Below are positions 1 through 7,000 of a DNA stretch of 34,106 nucleotides, piece after piece; positions within the stretch are counted from its first letter, which is position 1, and each line of letters opens with the position of its first letter. Both the position numbers and the translations under genes were made by a program. This DNA comes from ASMP01 sp041484115 (GTDB taxonomy: Archaea; Nanobdellota; Nanobdellia; Pacearchaeales; GW2011-AR1), in assembly GCA_041484115.1 (NCBI GenBank), contig JBGPHA010000001.1, positions 1 to 34,106 on the forward strand, given 5' to 3'. Below the pieces are notes generated by a model. It worked only from the letters and a program-made list of their open reading frames with translations. It made no database searches and had not been told where the DNA came from.

Positions 1-477
1 ATAGTCTTCTGTTTCAAATTCGTTGTTTCTTAAAAGAAGATTGTAGATATTCATCTGATCCTGATATCTATTCCCTGATTCTCTCTCATCTCTGATAGGA
101 AATCCTTTTGTTTTATAGTCAAGAACAACGAGCTTTTTTCCTTTCATTAGGATGTTATCGACAGCTCCGCGAAGCACATTTCCTGCTTTGTCTGTCCAGG
201 AGATTCCCTTTAGATTATTTCTCCATGTTTTAAGCAGTTCTTCGTTATCAAATAATTTCAGGCCTTGTGTATGATGATGATCTTTTATTTCAGGAGGCAG
301 TTCGCCTTTCCTCATGAATTTGTCAAAATGAATTTTTAGTATTCTATCCATTCCATTTGGAAGCTGAGGAAAAGATGAAAGTGGACGTTTCCATATCTTA
401 TGTTTTTCCAGCCAGAAACATCTTGGGCATTGTCGCATAAGACTCAGAGAAGAAGGGGAGAGTTTGAAGGAAGGCAT
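1..477 (-). CDS. PD-(D/E)XK (RecB/Cas4-like) nuclease, partial
   Basis: Partial gene entering from the left edge: the N-terminal 159 residues are present and the C-terminus lies outside the window. The start is ATG at 477 (MPSFKLSPSSLSLMRQCPRC). A TATA-like box (CCTTAAATATT on the minus strand, about 497-507) sits about 26 bases upstream, which fits leaderless transcription. The nuclease core is visible: GAVDNIL supplies the first acidic residue, LDYKTKG is the D-Y-K form of the (D/E)XK motif, and YQDQMNIY matches the QxxxY motif that follows it in RecB/Cas4 exonucleases. The N-terminal CPRCFWL cysteines resemble the first cysteine(s) of an iron-sulfur cluster seen in Cas4/AddB-type nucleases, but the C-terminal cysteines cannot be checked. 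No CRISPR or other cas gene is nearby, so a general DNA-repair nuclease is the better guess. Confidence 0.8.
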   Translation of the reverse strand, partial: MPSFKLSPSSLSLMRQCPRCFWLEKHKIWKRPLSSFPQLPNGMDRILKIHFDKFMRKGELPPEIKDHHHTQGLKLFDNEELLKTWRNNLKGISWTDKAGNVLRGAVDNILMKGKKLVVLDYKTKGFPIRDERESGNRYQDQMNIYNLLLRNNEFETEDY

Positions 478-590
478 TGTAAAAGAGAAAGAGGAGGAAT
501 ATTTAAGGGTTTGGAAAAAAGAAGATTTTTAATATTCTAAAGAGTTAGATTTTTCGGAAGTTAAATAAATCTGTTCATTCTCACCTTAAA

Positions 591-956
591 ATGCCTCCTT
601 CATATTCCTACTCTCCTGGACCAAAGCCCTCTATAGACTGGCCTAAAATAATATGGGCCATATTTGGAATTTTAGTAATAATAGTGGTCTTTTTTTTGTT
701 TATATGGAAGCCATTAAATGAGGTATCTAAAAGAACTAATGATTTTTTGAATCAATCACAGAATAACAGCCAAGGGATAGCTATCGGAGAACCAAATCCT
801 AATGGTTATAACTGCTCTTCTGATGTTTATAATTGTGAAAATTTCACAACACGGGCAGAAGCCCAATATGTTTTTGATCTCTGCTTTCCAATTGCTGGTG
901 ATGTGCACCATCTAGATAAGGATGGGGATAAAAAGGTATGTAAAATGTTACCTTAA
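591..956 (+). CDS. Membrane-anchored protein with Excalibur-like calcium-binding C-terminus
   Basis: 121 residues. A short proline-rich N-terminus is followed by one hydrophobic segment (about residues 20-43) and a linker. The C-terminal region (about 72-121) has the pattern of the Excalibur domain: YNCSSDVYNCENF, then AQYVFDLC, and finally HLDKDGDKKVCK, where spaced aspartates resemble an EF-hand-like calcium loop. The protein is probably anchored in the membrane with this domain outside. A TATA-like box (GTTAAATAAAT, about 559-571) lies about 26 bases before the ATG and there is no Shine-Dalgarno, so the mRNA is probably leaderless. It converges on the redox operon at 969-3375. The domain is recognised from memory of the family; the cellular role is unknown. 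Confidence 0.75.
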   Translation: MPPSYSYSPGPKPSIDWPKIIWAIFGILVIIVVFFLFIWKPLNEVSKRTNDFLNQSQNNSQGIAIGEPNPNGYNCSSDVYNCENFTTRAEAQYVFDLCFPIAGDVHHLDKDGDKKVCKMLP

Positions 957-968
957 AGCGTATCCTGA

Positions 969-1232
969 CTAAGAAGCAGATGTTACAATCCTTGGATGAA
1001 AAACTGTTGTGGGTTGTGAAGGGGCTATATCAGATGGCTGGACAACGGGTTGTTGTTGGGAATTTGTGATTGTTGAAGGATATTTGTCTGTATTTATTAT
1101 TGCAGCATTTCCCGAATCATTATTATCTAATCCGGCTTTCTGTATCAGGCCAATTACAATTATACTTCCAATTATCAAGATGAATAATACAAGGGCTATA
1201 CTCATAAAAATTCTTAGTTTTTTAAATCTCAT
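969..1232 (-). CDS. Small membrane-anchored protein of the ApbE/ferric-reductase operon
   Basis: 87 residues. One hydrophobic segment near the N-terminus (about 8-31) is followed by a Ser/Thr/Pro/Gln-rich, probably disordered and extracytoplasmic tail. I recognise no domain. Its ATG overlaps the stop of the ferric-reductase-like gene by 4 bases (ATGA), so it is translationally coupled as the last gene of a three-gene operon with an ApbE flavin transferase. ApbE attaches FMN to Thr/Ser in a D-x-x-[ST]-G-A-[TS] motif. I looked for it here and found only near misses (DSGNA around residue 39; TSAS as the last four residues), so a role as the flavin acceptor is only a guess. No cysteine is present, so it is not a lipoprotein or a cytochrome c. 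Confidence 0.6.
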   Translation of the reverse strand: MRFKKLRIFMSIALVLFILIIGSIIVIGLIQKAGLDNNDSGNAAIINTDKYPSTITNSQQQPVVQPSDIAPSQPTTVFHPRIVTSAS

Positions 1233-2536
1233 CTGAAATCAAATACCTCTTCATGCAGATTATTCTTATTTGCTCCTTCTTTAAAAATATTTTGAATTAA
1301 AGATTCTTTAAAGCTTTCTGAACCGCATAAGAAGAATTCCTTGTCCTCAAAAGAGCCGCTTATCTTTTTTATATCTTCTGTTGTAATTCTTCCTTTTTTT
1401 GATGAATTCCATGGAATAAACCTGAATCCCTTTATGCTCTTATCTGCATCAGAAAGCATATTATAGGCAACAAAATCAAAATCATCACTGACTGTGTAGT
1501 ACAAATCAATTTTAGTTTTGTTTTCGTGTTTTAAATCTTCAACCATTCCAAGGAAAGGAACAATTCCAATTCCTGCAGCAATCCAAACTTGACTTCTTCC
1601 AGGATAGTTTTTAAAATGGAATCTTCCATAAGGTCCTTCAATTGAAACATTGTCCCCAATTTTAAGATGCTCGAGCTTGTCTGTGAAATCTCCGAGTTTT
1701 TTCACAACAATTTTCATTGTATAATCTCCTGATTTTGAAGCTATTGAAAATGGATGAGCTTCCTTTGAAAGGTTCTTATTATAGAATCTGATAAAAACAA
1801 ACTGACCTGATCTGTAATCTAAAGGCTTATGTTCTGGAACAAGTTCAATTATAAAATTATTTCTGTGTCTCTCAATTTTCTTTATTGAATAAACAGCGCT
1901 CTTGGCAAGTCTTTTTTTCAGGAATAAGCTATAGGAAAAAGCTCCCAGGCCTACAATCGAAACAGTAGAAGCATAAAGAGGATATCCATGAAAGATTGAA
2001 TCATAAGATGCATCTCCTCTTACCAGAAAAATATGAAGAACTGCGAACAAAAAAACCAGACCAAGGAATTCATGCGTGAATTTCCATCTGTTATATTTCA
2101 TTCTTGTAAAAAGAGTTATGTAAATAAGAAGAATCATTCCCAGCATAGCAATTATCCCAAAATTTACAGACCAGTGTGAACTTGGCAGAAGATAAGTCAT
2201 TGCACGAGTTATATCTTGGGGAATAAACTTAAGGACAAGAAAGATTGGATGGAAAAGGATCAATATCAACGCAGAGCCTCCAAGAATTCCATGCACTAGA
2301 TAAACCTTGTCCAATCCTCCAAAAATATCCTCAATAAACTTTATTCTCGTTGAAAGAACAAAAGTAAGGGCGAACATGGTTACTGCAACTAAACCAAAAA
2401 GCTCTCCCAAAGTTTGAGTAGAAGAGGTATAATCTACAAAGTTATCTGTGCCATAGCCAAATTTAAAAAACAAAAATACAGGAGTCAAAGACAAGAATAT
2501 TAATACCAACCAGCCAAGAAAGCTTTTTAATTTCAC
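1229..2536 (-). CDS. Ferric-reductase-like transmembrane protein with FAD/NAD(P)-binding module
   Basis: 435 residues with two modules. The N-terminal half (to about residue 210) has about six membrane segments and the heme-type histidines of the ferric reductase/NOX family (LVHGILGG, LFHPIFL, FTHEFLG, VLHIFLV). The C-terminal half is a ferredoxin-NADP reductase-like module: HPFSIAS for flavin binding, GPYGRF, AAGIGIVPFLGM for the NAD(P) pyrophosphate, and FLCGSES near the end; the chain closes with an aromatic residue (EVFDFR), as in this family. The predicted role is moving electrons from NAD(P)H through FAD and heme across the membrane to an external acceptor such as Fe(III) or a covalently bound flavin. 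It overlaps both the upstream apbE gene and the downstream small gene by 4 bases. Family certain; substrate unknown. Confidence 0.88.
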   Translation of the reverse strand: MKLKSFLGWLVLIFLSLTPVFLFFKFGYGTDNFVDYTSSTQTLGELFGLVAVTMFALTFVLSTRIKFIEDIFGGLDKVYLVHGILGGSALILILFHPIFLVLKFIPQDITRAMTYLLPSSHWSVNFGIIAMLGMILLIYITLFTRMKYNRWKFTHEFLGLVFLFAVLHIFLVRGDASYDSIFHGYPLYASTVSIVGLGAFSYSLFLKKRLAKSAVYSIKKIERHRNNFIIELVPEHKPLDYRSGQFVFIRFYNKNLSKEAHPFSIASKSGDYTMKIVVKKLGDFTDKLEHLKIGDNVSIEGPYGRFHFKNYPGRSQVWIAAGIGIVPFLGMVEDLKHENKTKIDLYYTVSDDFDFVAYNMLSDADKSIKGFRFIPWNSSKKGRITTEDIKKISGSFEDKEFFLCGSESFKESLIQNIFKEGANKNNLHEEVFDFR

Positions 2537-3375
2537 GTTATTAACTCCTGAAAATAATTATAGAACTCTTGTTTTAAATCTTTAGTAATAATCATTGCTT
2601 TGATCTCTTTATTCTGATTCATTATTCTTTTAATCTCTGGTTTTGATGAAACAAAAAGAGCTGTAGCAAAAGCATCTGCATCTTCAACAGTCTTTGAAAC
2701 AACTGTTGCAGATATAATCTCTGGATTGCGATTTAATATGTGTGTTTTTTCATAGCTTCCGAAAAACTGCTTGTAATCTCCTGATGTTGCAACGCCACAA
2801 TTGCTCATCTTTATTGAGCAAAGAACATCGTTTTTATTTCTGGGATGCTGAATTCCTATCACATGATTGTAACTTCCAGAAAAAAGAATGTCTCCGCGGG
2901 AATTTACTATAAACTCCTTAATGCCTTTTTTTCTAAGGAATTTTCCGATCTTGTCGGTAATATATCCTTTGGCAATGCTTCCAAAATCCAGAGCAATATT
3001 TTCATTTTCAAGGAAAACCTCGTTCGATCTTATTTTAACATCTTTGTACAATCCCTTTTTTTCTTTGGCTTCCTTGCCTGTTTTTCTTTTAAGTATCTCT
3101 TTTCCCATTGAAACGTCATATCCGCCTTTTGTAATTTCTGAAAATTTCAAGGCTTTTTTTAAAACCTCTAGTAACTCTAGAGAAACTTTTAGTTTTCTTT
3201 TTTTATTAAGAATAGAGAGCTCGCTGCTTTCATCAAAAAAATTAAAGATTTTTTGGAGTCGCAGAGCTTCTTGGTATGTTTCCTCTATTATTTCATTAAC
3301 ATTTTGGACTGGATTATAAACTATAATTTCAATTTCCCCTCCAAAAAGCTTTTTCTTAAAGCTTAGAGAATTCAT
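2533..3375 (-). CDS. apbE: ApbE-type FAD:protein FMN transferase
   Basis: ApbE enzymes split FAD and attach FMN covalently to a Thr/Ser of a partner protein; Mg2+ is required. Seen here: LDFGSIAKGYITDKI (the core [FG]xxAKG signature), GVATSGDYKQFF followed by HILNR, and EDADAFATALF, which holds the metal-binding Asp and the conserved Asp-Ala-x-Ala-Thr-Ala pattern. From the chosen ATG at 3375 the protein is 280 residues; a TATA-like TTTTTAAATTTAAAG stretch lies about 25 bases upstream and the recognisable domain begins at once. A longer reading from 3450 adds 25 residues with no family resemblance. No signal peptide or lipobox is visible, unlike many bacterial ApbE proteins, so it may act in the cytoplasm. 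It heads an operon with a ferric-reductase-like protein and a small anchored protein. Confidence 0.85.
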   Translation of the reverse strand: MNSLSFKKKLFGGEIEIIVYNPVQNVNEIIEETYQEALRLQKIFNFFDESSELSILNKKRKLKVSLELLEVLKKALKFSEITKGGYDVSMGKEILKRKTGKEAKEKKGLYKDVKIRSNEVFLENENIALDFGSIAKGYITDKIGKFLRKKGIKEFIVNSRGDILFSGSYNHVIGIQHPRNKNDVLCSIKMSNCGVATSGDYKQFFGSYEKTHILNRNPEIISATVVSKTVEDADAFATALFVSSKPEIKRIMNQNKEIKAMIITKDLKQEFYNYFQELIT

Positions 3376-3463
3376 AAAAGAAAAACCGACTTTAAATTTA
3401 AAAAGATTGTGAAGAGGAGTTAAATCAATAATTATTATACAAATCTTCAATTTAAATAATAAG

Positions 3464-3480
3464 ATTTATAAATACAATTA
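3464..3480. promoter_or_regulatory. Promoter TATA box shared by divergent genes
   Basis: The stretch GATTTATAAATAC is nearly palindromic around TTTATAAA. It lies about 25 bases before the ATG at 3495, the standard archaeal TATA-to-start distance for a leaderless gene, and it is also the only strong TATA sequence upstream of the longer apbE reading (start 3450). It may therefore serve both directions. Confidence 0.45.
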
Positions 3481-3494
3481 ACCTTTTTTAAAAA

Positions 3495-4235
3495 ATGGAA
3501 AGAAGGGGTGTTGTTACAAAGGATAATGTTGTAAAGGGTAATGTTATATTATATGTAGCATTAGTTCTCGGTTTGGGAGTTATTGTTTACTTAATTTCTG
3601 TAACAAGTTCACTCTCAAAACAACATAATCAAGATCTTATGAATATTAATTCACTCTCAGCACAAATTAATCAGTCTAAGTTAGAGATTAATGGTAAAGC
3701 AGATGTTTTTGATGCTAAATTTCATGATTTATTGCAAGAACATACTTTCCTGTTGATTAATACTGTTCGTCGTTCATTAGACTCAAGTGCTTCATATAAT
3801 GCTTCATTGGCTGCACTTCAAAATAATATAAATGAAATTGGGGCCCTTTTAACACCTATATATGGAGCTAATGCTCAACAACTAGTTAATTTATGGAATA
3901 CTAAAACTAATGTTTTTCTTAATTATAGTAATGCTTTAAAGAATAATGATCCAGCAGCAAGTGATGCATATGCTGCTGCTGCTGCATCATATGAAGAAAA
4001 CGGTGCACAATTTTGGGTAGATACAAATAATCCATACCCTATCTTTGACAAAGCAACAATGAAGCAACTAATAACCAACCATATGAATGACGTAAAGTTT
4101 GCAGTAGATGATTGGAATGCAAAAAATTATCCTGCTTACTTTAGTGATTTAGAAAATGCTTATATCCAAATAGGAACATATGCAGACACTGTTGCACAAG
4201 GAATTATCCAACAGAATCCTAAAAATTTTATCTGA
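3495..4235 (+). CDS. Membrane-anchored helical surface protein, unknown function
   Basis: 246 residues. A short cytoplasmic N-terminus precedes one membrane segment (about 16-36), then a coiled-coil-like stretch (37-65) and a large alpha-helical external domain. The domain has regularly spaced aromatic and small residues (LVNLWNTKTNVFLNYSNALKNN; NHMNDVKFAVDDWNAKNYPAYFSDLENAY) and an Ala-rich stretch (DAYAAAAASYEE). From memory this resembles a helical-bundle repeat found in some secreted bacterial and archaeal proteins, but I cannot name a family. It stands alone between the ApbE operon and a blue-copper protein, so an envelope role is likely. A TATA box is centred about 24 bases before the ATG, and a hairpin follows the stop codon. 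Confidence 0.7.
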   Translation: MERRGVVTKDNVVKGNVILYVALVLGLGVIVYLISVTSSLSKQHNQDLMNINSLSAQINQSKLEINGKADVFDAKFHDLLQEHTFLLINTVRRSLDSSASYNASLAALQNNINEIGALLTPIYGANAQQLVNLWNTKTNVFLNYSNALKNNDPAASDAYAAAAASYEENGAQFWVDTNNPYPIFDKATMKQLITNHMNDVKFAVDDWNAKNYPAYFSDLENAYIQIGTYADTVAQGIIQQNPKNFI

Positions 4236-4251
4236 TTCCTGTGTTCAGGAA
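4236..4251 (+). terminator. Hairpin directly after a stop codon
   Basis: TTCCTG (4236-4241) and CAGGAA (4246-4251) form a perfect 6-bp stem with a TGTT loop starting at the first base after the TGA stop of the preceding gene. No strong T-run follows. It could be a 3'-end stability or termination element. Confidence 0.3.
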
Positions 4252-4310
4252 ATAAATCTTATACTGCCCTGTTTCGTAAAGTTTAAAACATAGAAAAGAC
4301 TAGAACAAAT

Positions 4311-4706
4311 ATGAAAAAAAGCATGATGTGGCTCGCTATTATCATTGCTGTTCTTGTTGTAATTGGAGCGGTTCTTTTATTCACAAATACGAATAAAACA
4401 CCCAGCATAGGAAATAATAATCCTGGCACAAGTACTAATACAGGAACAGGCGGAAAAACATACAATGTTGACATACAGAATCTTGCTTTTTCACCTGCAG
4501 GATTAACAATAAAATCTGGAGATACTATTACCTGGACAAATAAAGATGCTGTGGCCCATCAAATAATCTCTGATTCAGGAAATGAAATCTCATCTCCATC
4601 CTTAAGCCAGGGAACGCCCTATTCCCATAAATTCACAACTCCTGGAACATACAGATATCATTGCAGCATACATCCAAGCATGACAGGAACAGTTGTTGTG
4701 CAGTAA
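4311..4706 (+). CDS. Membrane-anchored cupredoxin (plastocyanin/amicyanin-like)
   Basis: 131 residues. An N-terminal membrane anchor (about 6-25) is followed by a Gly/Asn/Thr-rich linker and a single blue-copper domain from about residue 50. All type 1 copper ligands are present: His83 (VAHQII), Cys118, His121 and Met124 (YHCSIHPSMTG). The short Cys-x2-His-x2-Met spacing is that of plastocyanin/amicyanin-like cupredoxins. The domain would face outwards and carry single electrons, perhaps to or from the membrane redox system encoded just upstream. A TATA-like AAAGTTTAAAACA (4277-4289) is about 27 bases before the ATG. The fold and copper site are secure; the redox partner is inferred from proximity only. 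Confidence 0.9.
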   Translation: MKKSMMWLAIIIAVLVVIGAVLLFTNTNKTPSIGNNNPGTSTNTGTGGKTYNVDIQNLAFSPAGLTIKSGDTITWTNKDAVAHQIISDSGNEISSPSLSQGTPYSHKFTTPGTYRYHCSIHPSMTGTVVVQ

Positions 4707-4740
4707 AAAAGTTTTTAATCTTCTTTCTCTCTATTAAAAA

Positions 4741-5016
4741 ATGGATTTTATGCTCGGATTGCTTAATGTATCAATAATTCTGGCTTTTTTTGTATGGGGA
4801 GAATTTCTTGTGAGAATTGCTCTTAGACTTACAAGATGGACAGGAGACATAATGGGATTTGCCATTTTTATAGGAATAATTTTACTTCTAAGTTTATTTA
4901 GCCAAGATATTGCACAGCTTATTTTAAGCAAATTTGGAAAGAATGTTGCGTGGCTTTTATTTGCATTTGTTCTAATTGGCGCATGGATGAATTATAGGAA
5001 TAAGTACTACTACTAG
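4741..5016 (+). CDS. Small multi-span membrane protein, unknown
   Basis: 91 residues with three hydrophobic segments (about 5-27, 38-56 and 64-83) and a short tyrosine-rich C-terminal tail (YRNKYYY). I recognise no family. The start is ATG at 4741, with a TATA-like GTTTTTAATC (4711-4720) about 25 bases upstream. The gene is real by coding quality, lack of overlap and promoter position; no function can be given. Confidence 0.65.
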   Translation: MDFMLGLLNVSIILAFFVWGEFLVRIALRLTRWTGDIMGFAIFIGIILLLSLFSQDIAQLILSKFGKNVAWLLFAFVLIGAWMNYRNKYYY

Positions 5017-5054
5017 TATACACGTTTATAAAGATTTAATCTTTAATAAAAATA

Positions 5055-5252
5055 ATGAAAACCATTTTTAAGAGAGCATATAAATTTCAGAGACAGCATC
5101 CTATTCTTAGTAATTCTACCCATGCTATTGGGAGTTTTGGTTTAGCAATTTGTTTACAACAATATTTAGTTGGTAATCCTTTTTTACCCGTTGCAGTTGG
5201 TTGGATTTTGATGGGATTAGCTGTGATAGAACATATTTATTCTATGATGTAA
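5055..5252 (+). CDS. Small two-span membrane protein, unknown
   Basis: 65 residues. A basic N-terminal stretch (KTIFKRAYKFQRQH) is followed by two short hydrophobic helices (about 24-42 and 45-63). A good TATA box (GTTTATAAAG, about 5024-5033) lies 25-27 bases before the ATG, matching the leaderless spacing of its neighbours and supporting this as a real gene despite its size. No family recognised. Confidence 0.55.
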   Translation: MKTIFKRAYKFQRQHPILSNSTHAIGSFGLAICLQQYLVGNPFLPVAVGWILMGLAVIEHIYSMM

Positions 5253-5268
5253 GTTCTGATAATCTGTG

Positions 5269-5277
5269 TTGTACGAA
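5269..5277 (+). repeat. Isolated TTGTACGAA half-site
   Basis: Nine bases identical to the half-site at 6759-6767 just upstream of the recombinase gene. It lies at the far side of the HEPN-like gene, so the two copies bracket the HEPN and recombinase genes. A 9-bp match in AT-rich DNA may be chance. Confidence 0.3.
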
Positions 5278-5293
5278 TGTTTTTGTAGTAGAA

Positions 5294-5803
5294 TTATTGT
5301 TCTCTTAATAATTTTTCATCAAACGTACCATTTTTAGAATAATCTTGATAGAAGTCTATAATTCCTTCAATTGCCTTGATTCTCTCCTTCTCAATTTTTT
5401 CAAGCATTTTCTCATCTGGATTGACTATAAATTTGTTATCTTTTTTTCTATTTCCAAAAGTAAGAGTTTTATTAATAGGATCTATAGTAACCTCTTGATG
5501 TGCAACGTCATTTCTCATTGTCTGAACTTCTTTTATAGCAAGAACAATTTCTTTAAGTTTCCCAGCATCATAACCCTCTTTCTTACAGATTTCTTCAAAG
5601 ATTTTTCTTTTTTTTTCAAAACCCATATCTTTAATGATAGTATTATTGAAAAAAAAAGTCTTTGGCGATTGAGGTTTAACAAAATAGTTCATAATAAAGA
5701 ACTCTAAAACACTTTCGAGATGAACTGCATTACTGATTATTCTACCACAAATTTTATCGAATTTCTCAATTTGTTCATCTATATTCCATTCTTGCTCATC
5801 CAT
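5294..5803 (-). CDS. HEPN-like domain protein
   Basis: 169 residues from ATG 5803. This start is preferred over the in-frame ATG at 5872 because a TATA-like TTTTTAAAG (about 5823-5831) sits about 25 bases upstream of it, while 5872 has none. The protein is mostly alpha-helical. It contains NAVHLESVLEFFI in the first half and MRNDVAHQ (Arg97...His102), an R-N-x3-H version of the R-x4-6-H motif of HEPN domains, many of which are metal-independent RNases in toxin-antitoxin or defence systems. No nucleotidyltransferase or other antitoxin-like partner is adjacent; the next gene on the same strand is a tyrosine recombinase. Non-nuclease HEPN proteins also exist, so toxin activity is only a possibility. 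Confidence 0.65.
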   Translation of the reverse strand: MDEQEWNIDEQIEKFDKICGRIISNAVHLESVLEFFIMNYFVKPQSPKTFFFNNTIIKDMGFEKKRKIFEEICKKEGYDAGKLKEIVLAIKEVQTMRNDVAHQEVTIDPINKTLTFGNRKKDNKFIVNPDEKMLEKIEKERIKAIEGIIDFYQDYSKNGTFDEKLLREQ

Positions 5804-5922
5804 TAAAACACGATGGTATATCTCTTTAAAAATTATTTGGGGGCTTATATAGAGAAAGGTAGCTTTCTTCATTCATACACCCAAACAACGCCCACGCAGG
5901 GAATCGGAGAATGAAAAGCTTT

Positions 5923-6750
5923 TTACAGATTATCCAATGGGCTCTTGACCTTTTTTAGTTGTTCCTGACTAATATGAGTATAAATCTGAGTCGTATTAAG
6001 ATCTGCATGACCTAAAAGTTCCTGGATCTTTCTTATGTCTGTATCATTTTCAAGAAGATGAGTTGCAAAGCTATGCCTTAAGGTATGAGGATGTACAGAC
6101 TTCTTTATCCCTGCTCTTTTTGCAGCATTGCTTACTATGCTTTCTATAGTTCTAGAAGAGAGATGTCCTTTTGGCCCTGTAAAGAGATATTCTTGGTTAT
6201 TCTCTTGTTGAATTTTTACCTGTTTTTCAAGGTTTTTTAGTAATGATTCTGGAATATTGAAGATCCTATCTTTTCTTCCCTTTCCCTGGCGAACTTGTCC
6301 TATCTTCTCTTCAAAGTTAAGATCCTTAATCTTAAGACCGACAAGTTCTGAAACTCTGAATCCACAGGCATAAAGCATAGATACCATAAGCTTACTTTTT
6401 TTGTTGTCCATAATATTGATTAAGGCCTTGACTTCTTCTTTTGTTAAAACAGTGGGAATCTTACGTTCTTTTTTAGGTCTCTTAATATTTGAAGTCAGGT
6501 CTTTCTGAAGGATATTTGAGTAGGCATATCTTATTGCAGAAAGAAAGACAATGGTTGAGGAAGAGCTTTGGGTTGTTAAATTTGAGGCCATGAATGCCTT
6601 GACATCGTCTTGATCTATCATCTCTGGGCTTTTATTCGAGAAATCCAAAAGTTTTGAATTTGCGTCCAGGTAGTTTCTTAATGTATAGTCTGAGTTCTTT
6701 GAAATTTTTAGTTCTGTTGAAAGCTTCTTAAGAAACTCTTCTTTTTGCAT
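5923..6750 (-). CDS. xerA: XerA-like tyrosine recombinase
   Basis: 275 residues, normal length for archaeal XerA/XerC-D proteins. It has an N-terminal SAM-like core-binding domain (about 1-90) and a C-terminal catalytic domain. All active-site residues are visible: Arg132 (YACGFRVSEL), Lys in the GKGRKDR beta-hairpin, His222-x-x-Arg225 (HPHTLRHSFATHLL), His248 (LLGHADLNTTQ) and nucleophile Tyr257 (IYTH). The reaction is strand exchange between two short sites with inverted arms; in archaea XerA resolves chromosome dimers at dif, while relatives serve mobile elements. A TATA box (TTTTTTATAAAG, minus strand, about 6771-6782) is about 26 bases before the ATG, and a half-site-like repeat lies between the box and the start, suggesting self-repression. 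It is followed by the HEPN-like gene. Confidence 0.92.
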   Translation of the reverse strand: MQKEEFLKKLSTELKISKNSDYTLRNYLDANSKLLDFSNKSPEMIDQDDVKAFMASNLTTQSSSSTIVFLSAIRYAYSNILQKDLTSNIKRPKKERKIPTVLTKEEVKALINIMDNKKSKLMVSMLYACGFRVSELVGLKIKDLNFEEKIGQVRQGKGRKDRIFNIPESLLKNLEKQVKIQQENNQEYLFTGPKGHLSSRTIESIVSNAAKRAGIKKSVHPHTLRHSFATHLLENDTDIRKIQELLGHADLNTTQIYTHISQEQLKKVKSPLDNL

Positions 6751-6758
6751 GAATTAGA

Positions 6759-6840
6759 TTGTACGAACTTCTTTATAAAAAATTAGGACTACTCACTAGT
6801 TCGTATAATGCATCTCGTACAATACATCTTATACGAAGTT
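6759..6840. repeat. Array of recombinase-type half-sites upstream of xerA
   Basis: Four copies of one short motif lie within 82 bases. In the consensus orientation TT(A/G)TACGAA they are: 6759-6767 TTGTACGAA (+); 6800-6808 TTCGTATAA (inverted); 6815-6822 TCGTACAA (inverted, shorter); 6829-6837 TTATACGAA (+). The last three are separated by exactly 6 bases each (TGCATC, then TACATC). The pair at 6815/6829 therefore forms inverted arms around a 6-bp spacer, the geometry of Xer dif sites, and the first arm repeats that spacing again. It could be the recombination site of the adjacent recombinase, an operator for it, or both. Confidence 0.55.
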
Positions 6841-6860
6841 TTTACAAGGGAAAATGGGTT

Positions 6861-6998
6861 TCAGAAGAAAAGTTGCAGGATCCCCATAATGAGGAAGTAA
6901 AATCCAACTAAATACCTCAAGAACCTAGGGAAGAACAATACTAAGATTCCAAAGATTATTGAGACTATTGCAGAACTAATCATTATTGTTGTTGCCAT
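6861..6998 (-). CDS. DUF3096-like small membrane protein
   Basis: 45 residues, start ATG at 6998, stop at 6861. The sequence (SAIVSIIFGILVLFFPRFLR, then a second hydrophobic stretch) matches the pattern I remember for DUF3096: a short hairpin of two hydrophobic segments with the signature G-I-L-[IV]-L-x-x-P-[RK]-[LF]-L between them. It starts 2 bases after the stop of the Cys-rich gene at 7001-7336 and must share its mRNA. Function is unknown for the family. Confidence 0.65.
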   Translation of the reverse strand: MATTIMISSAIVSIIFGILVLFFPRFLRYLVGFYFLIMGILQLFF

Positions 6999-7000
6999 TT

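Noticed and set aside
969..1232. Flavinylation motif in the small ApbE-operon protein
   Set aside because: No D-x-x-[ST]-G-A-[TS] is present; DSGNA and C-terminal TSAS are only near misses, so this was not annotated as a flavin acceptor.
1009..1236. Plus-strand ORF of 75 codons
   Set aside because: It is antisense to the small gene of the ApbE operon, which has the 4-base overlap with its neighbour; no promoter or family supports the plus-strand reading.
2888..3319. Plus-strand ORF of 143 codons opposite apbE
   Set aside because: It is the antisense shadow of a gene with clear ApbE motifs and shows a low-complexity Phe/Ser/Leu composition.
6798..6840. Similarity of the half-site array to loxP (TATACGAAGTT shared)
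   Set aside because: An 11-base match to a phage P1 site is likely a coincidence of similar arm design; the spacing differs (20 bases between outer arms) and the adjacent enzyme is XerA-like, not Cre.
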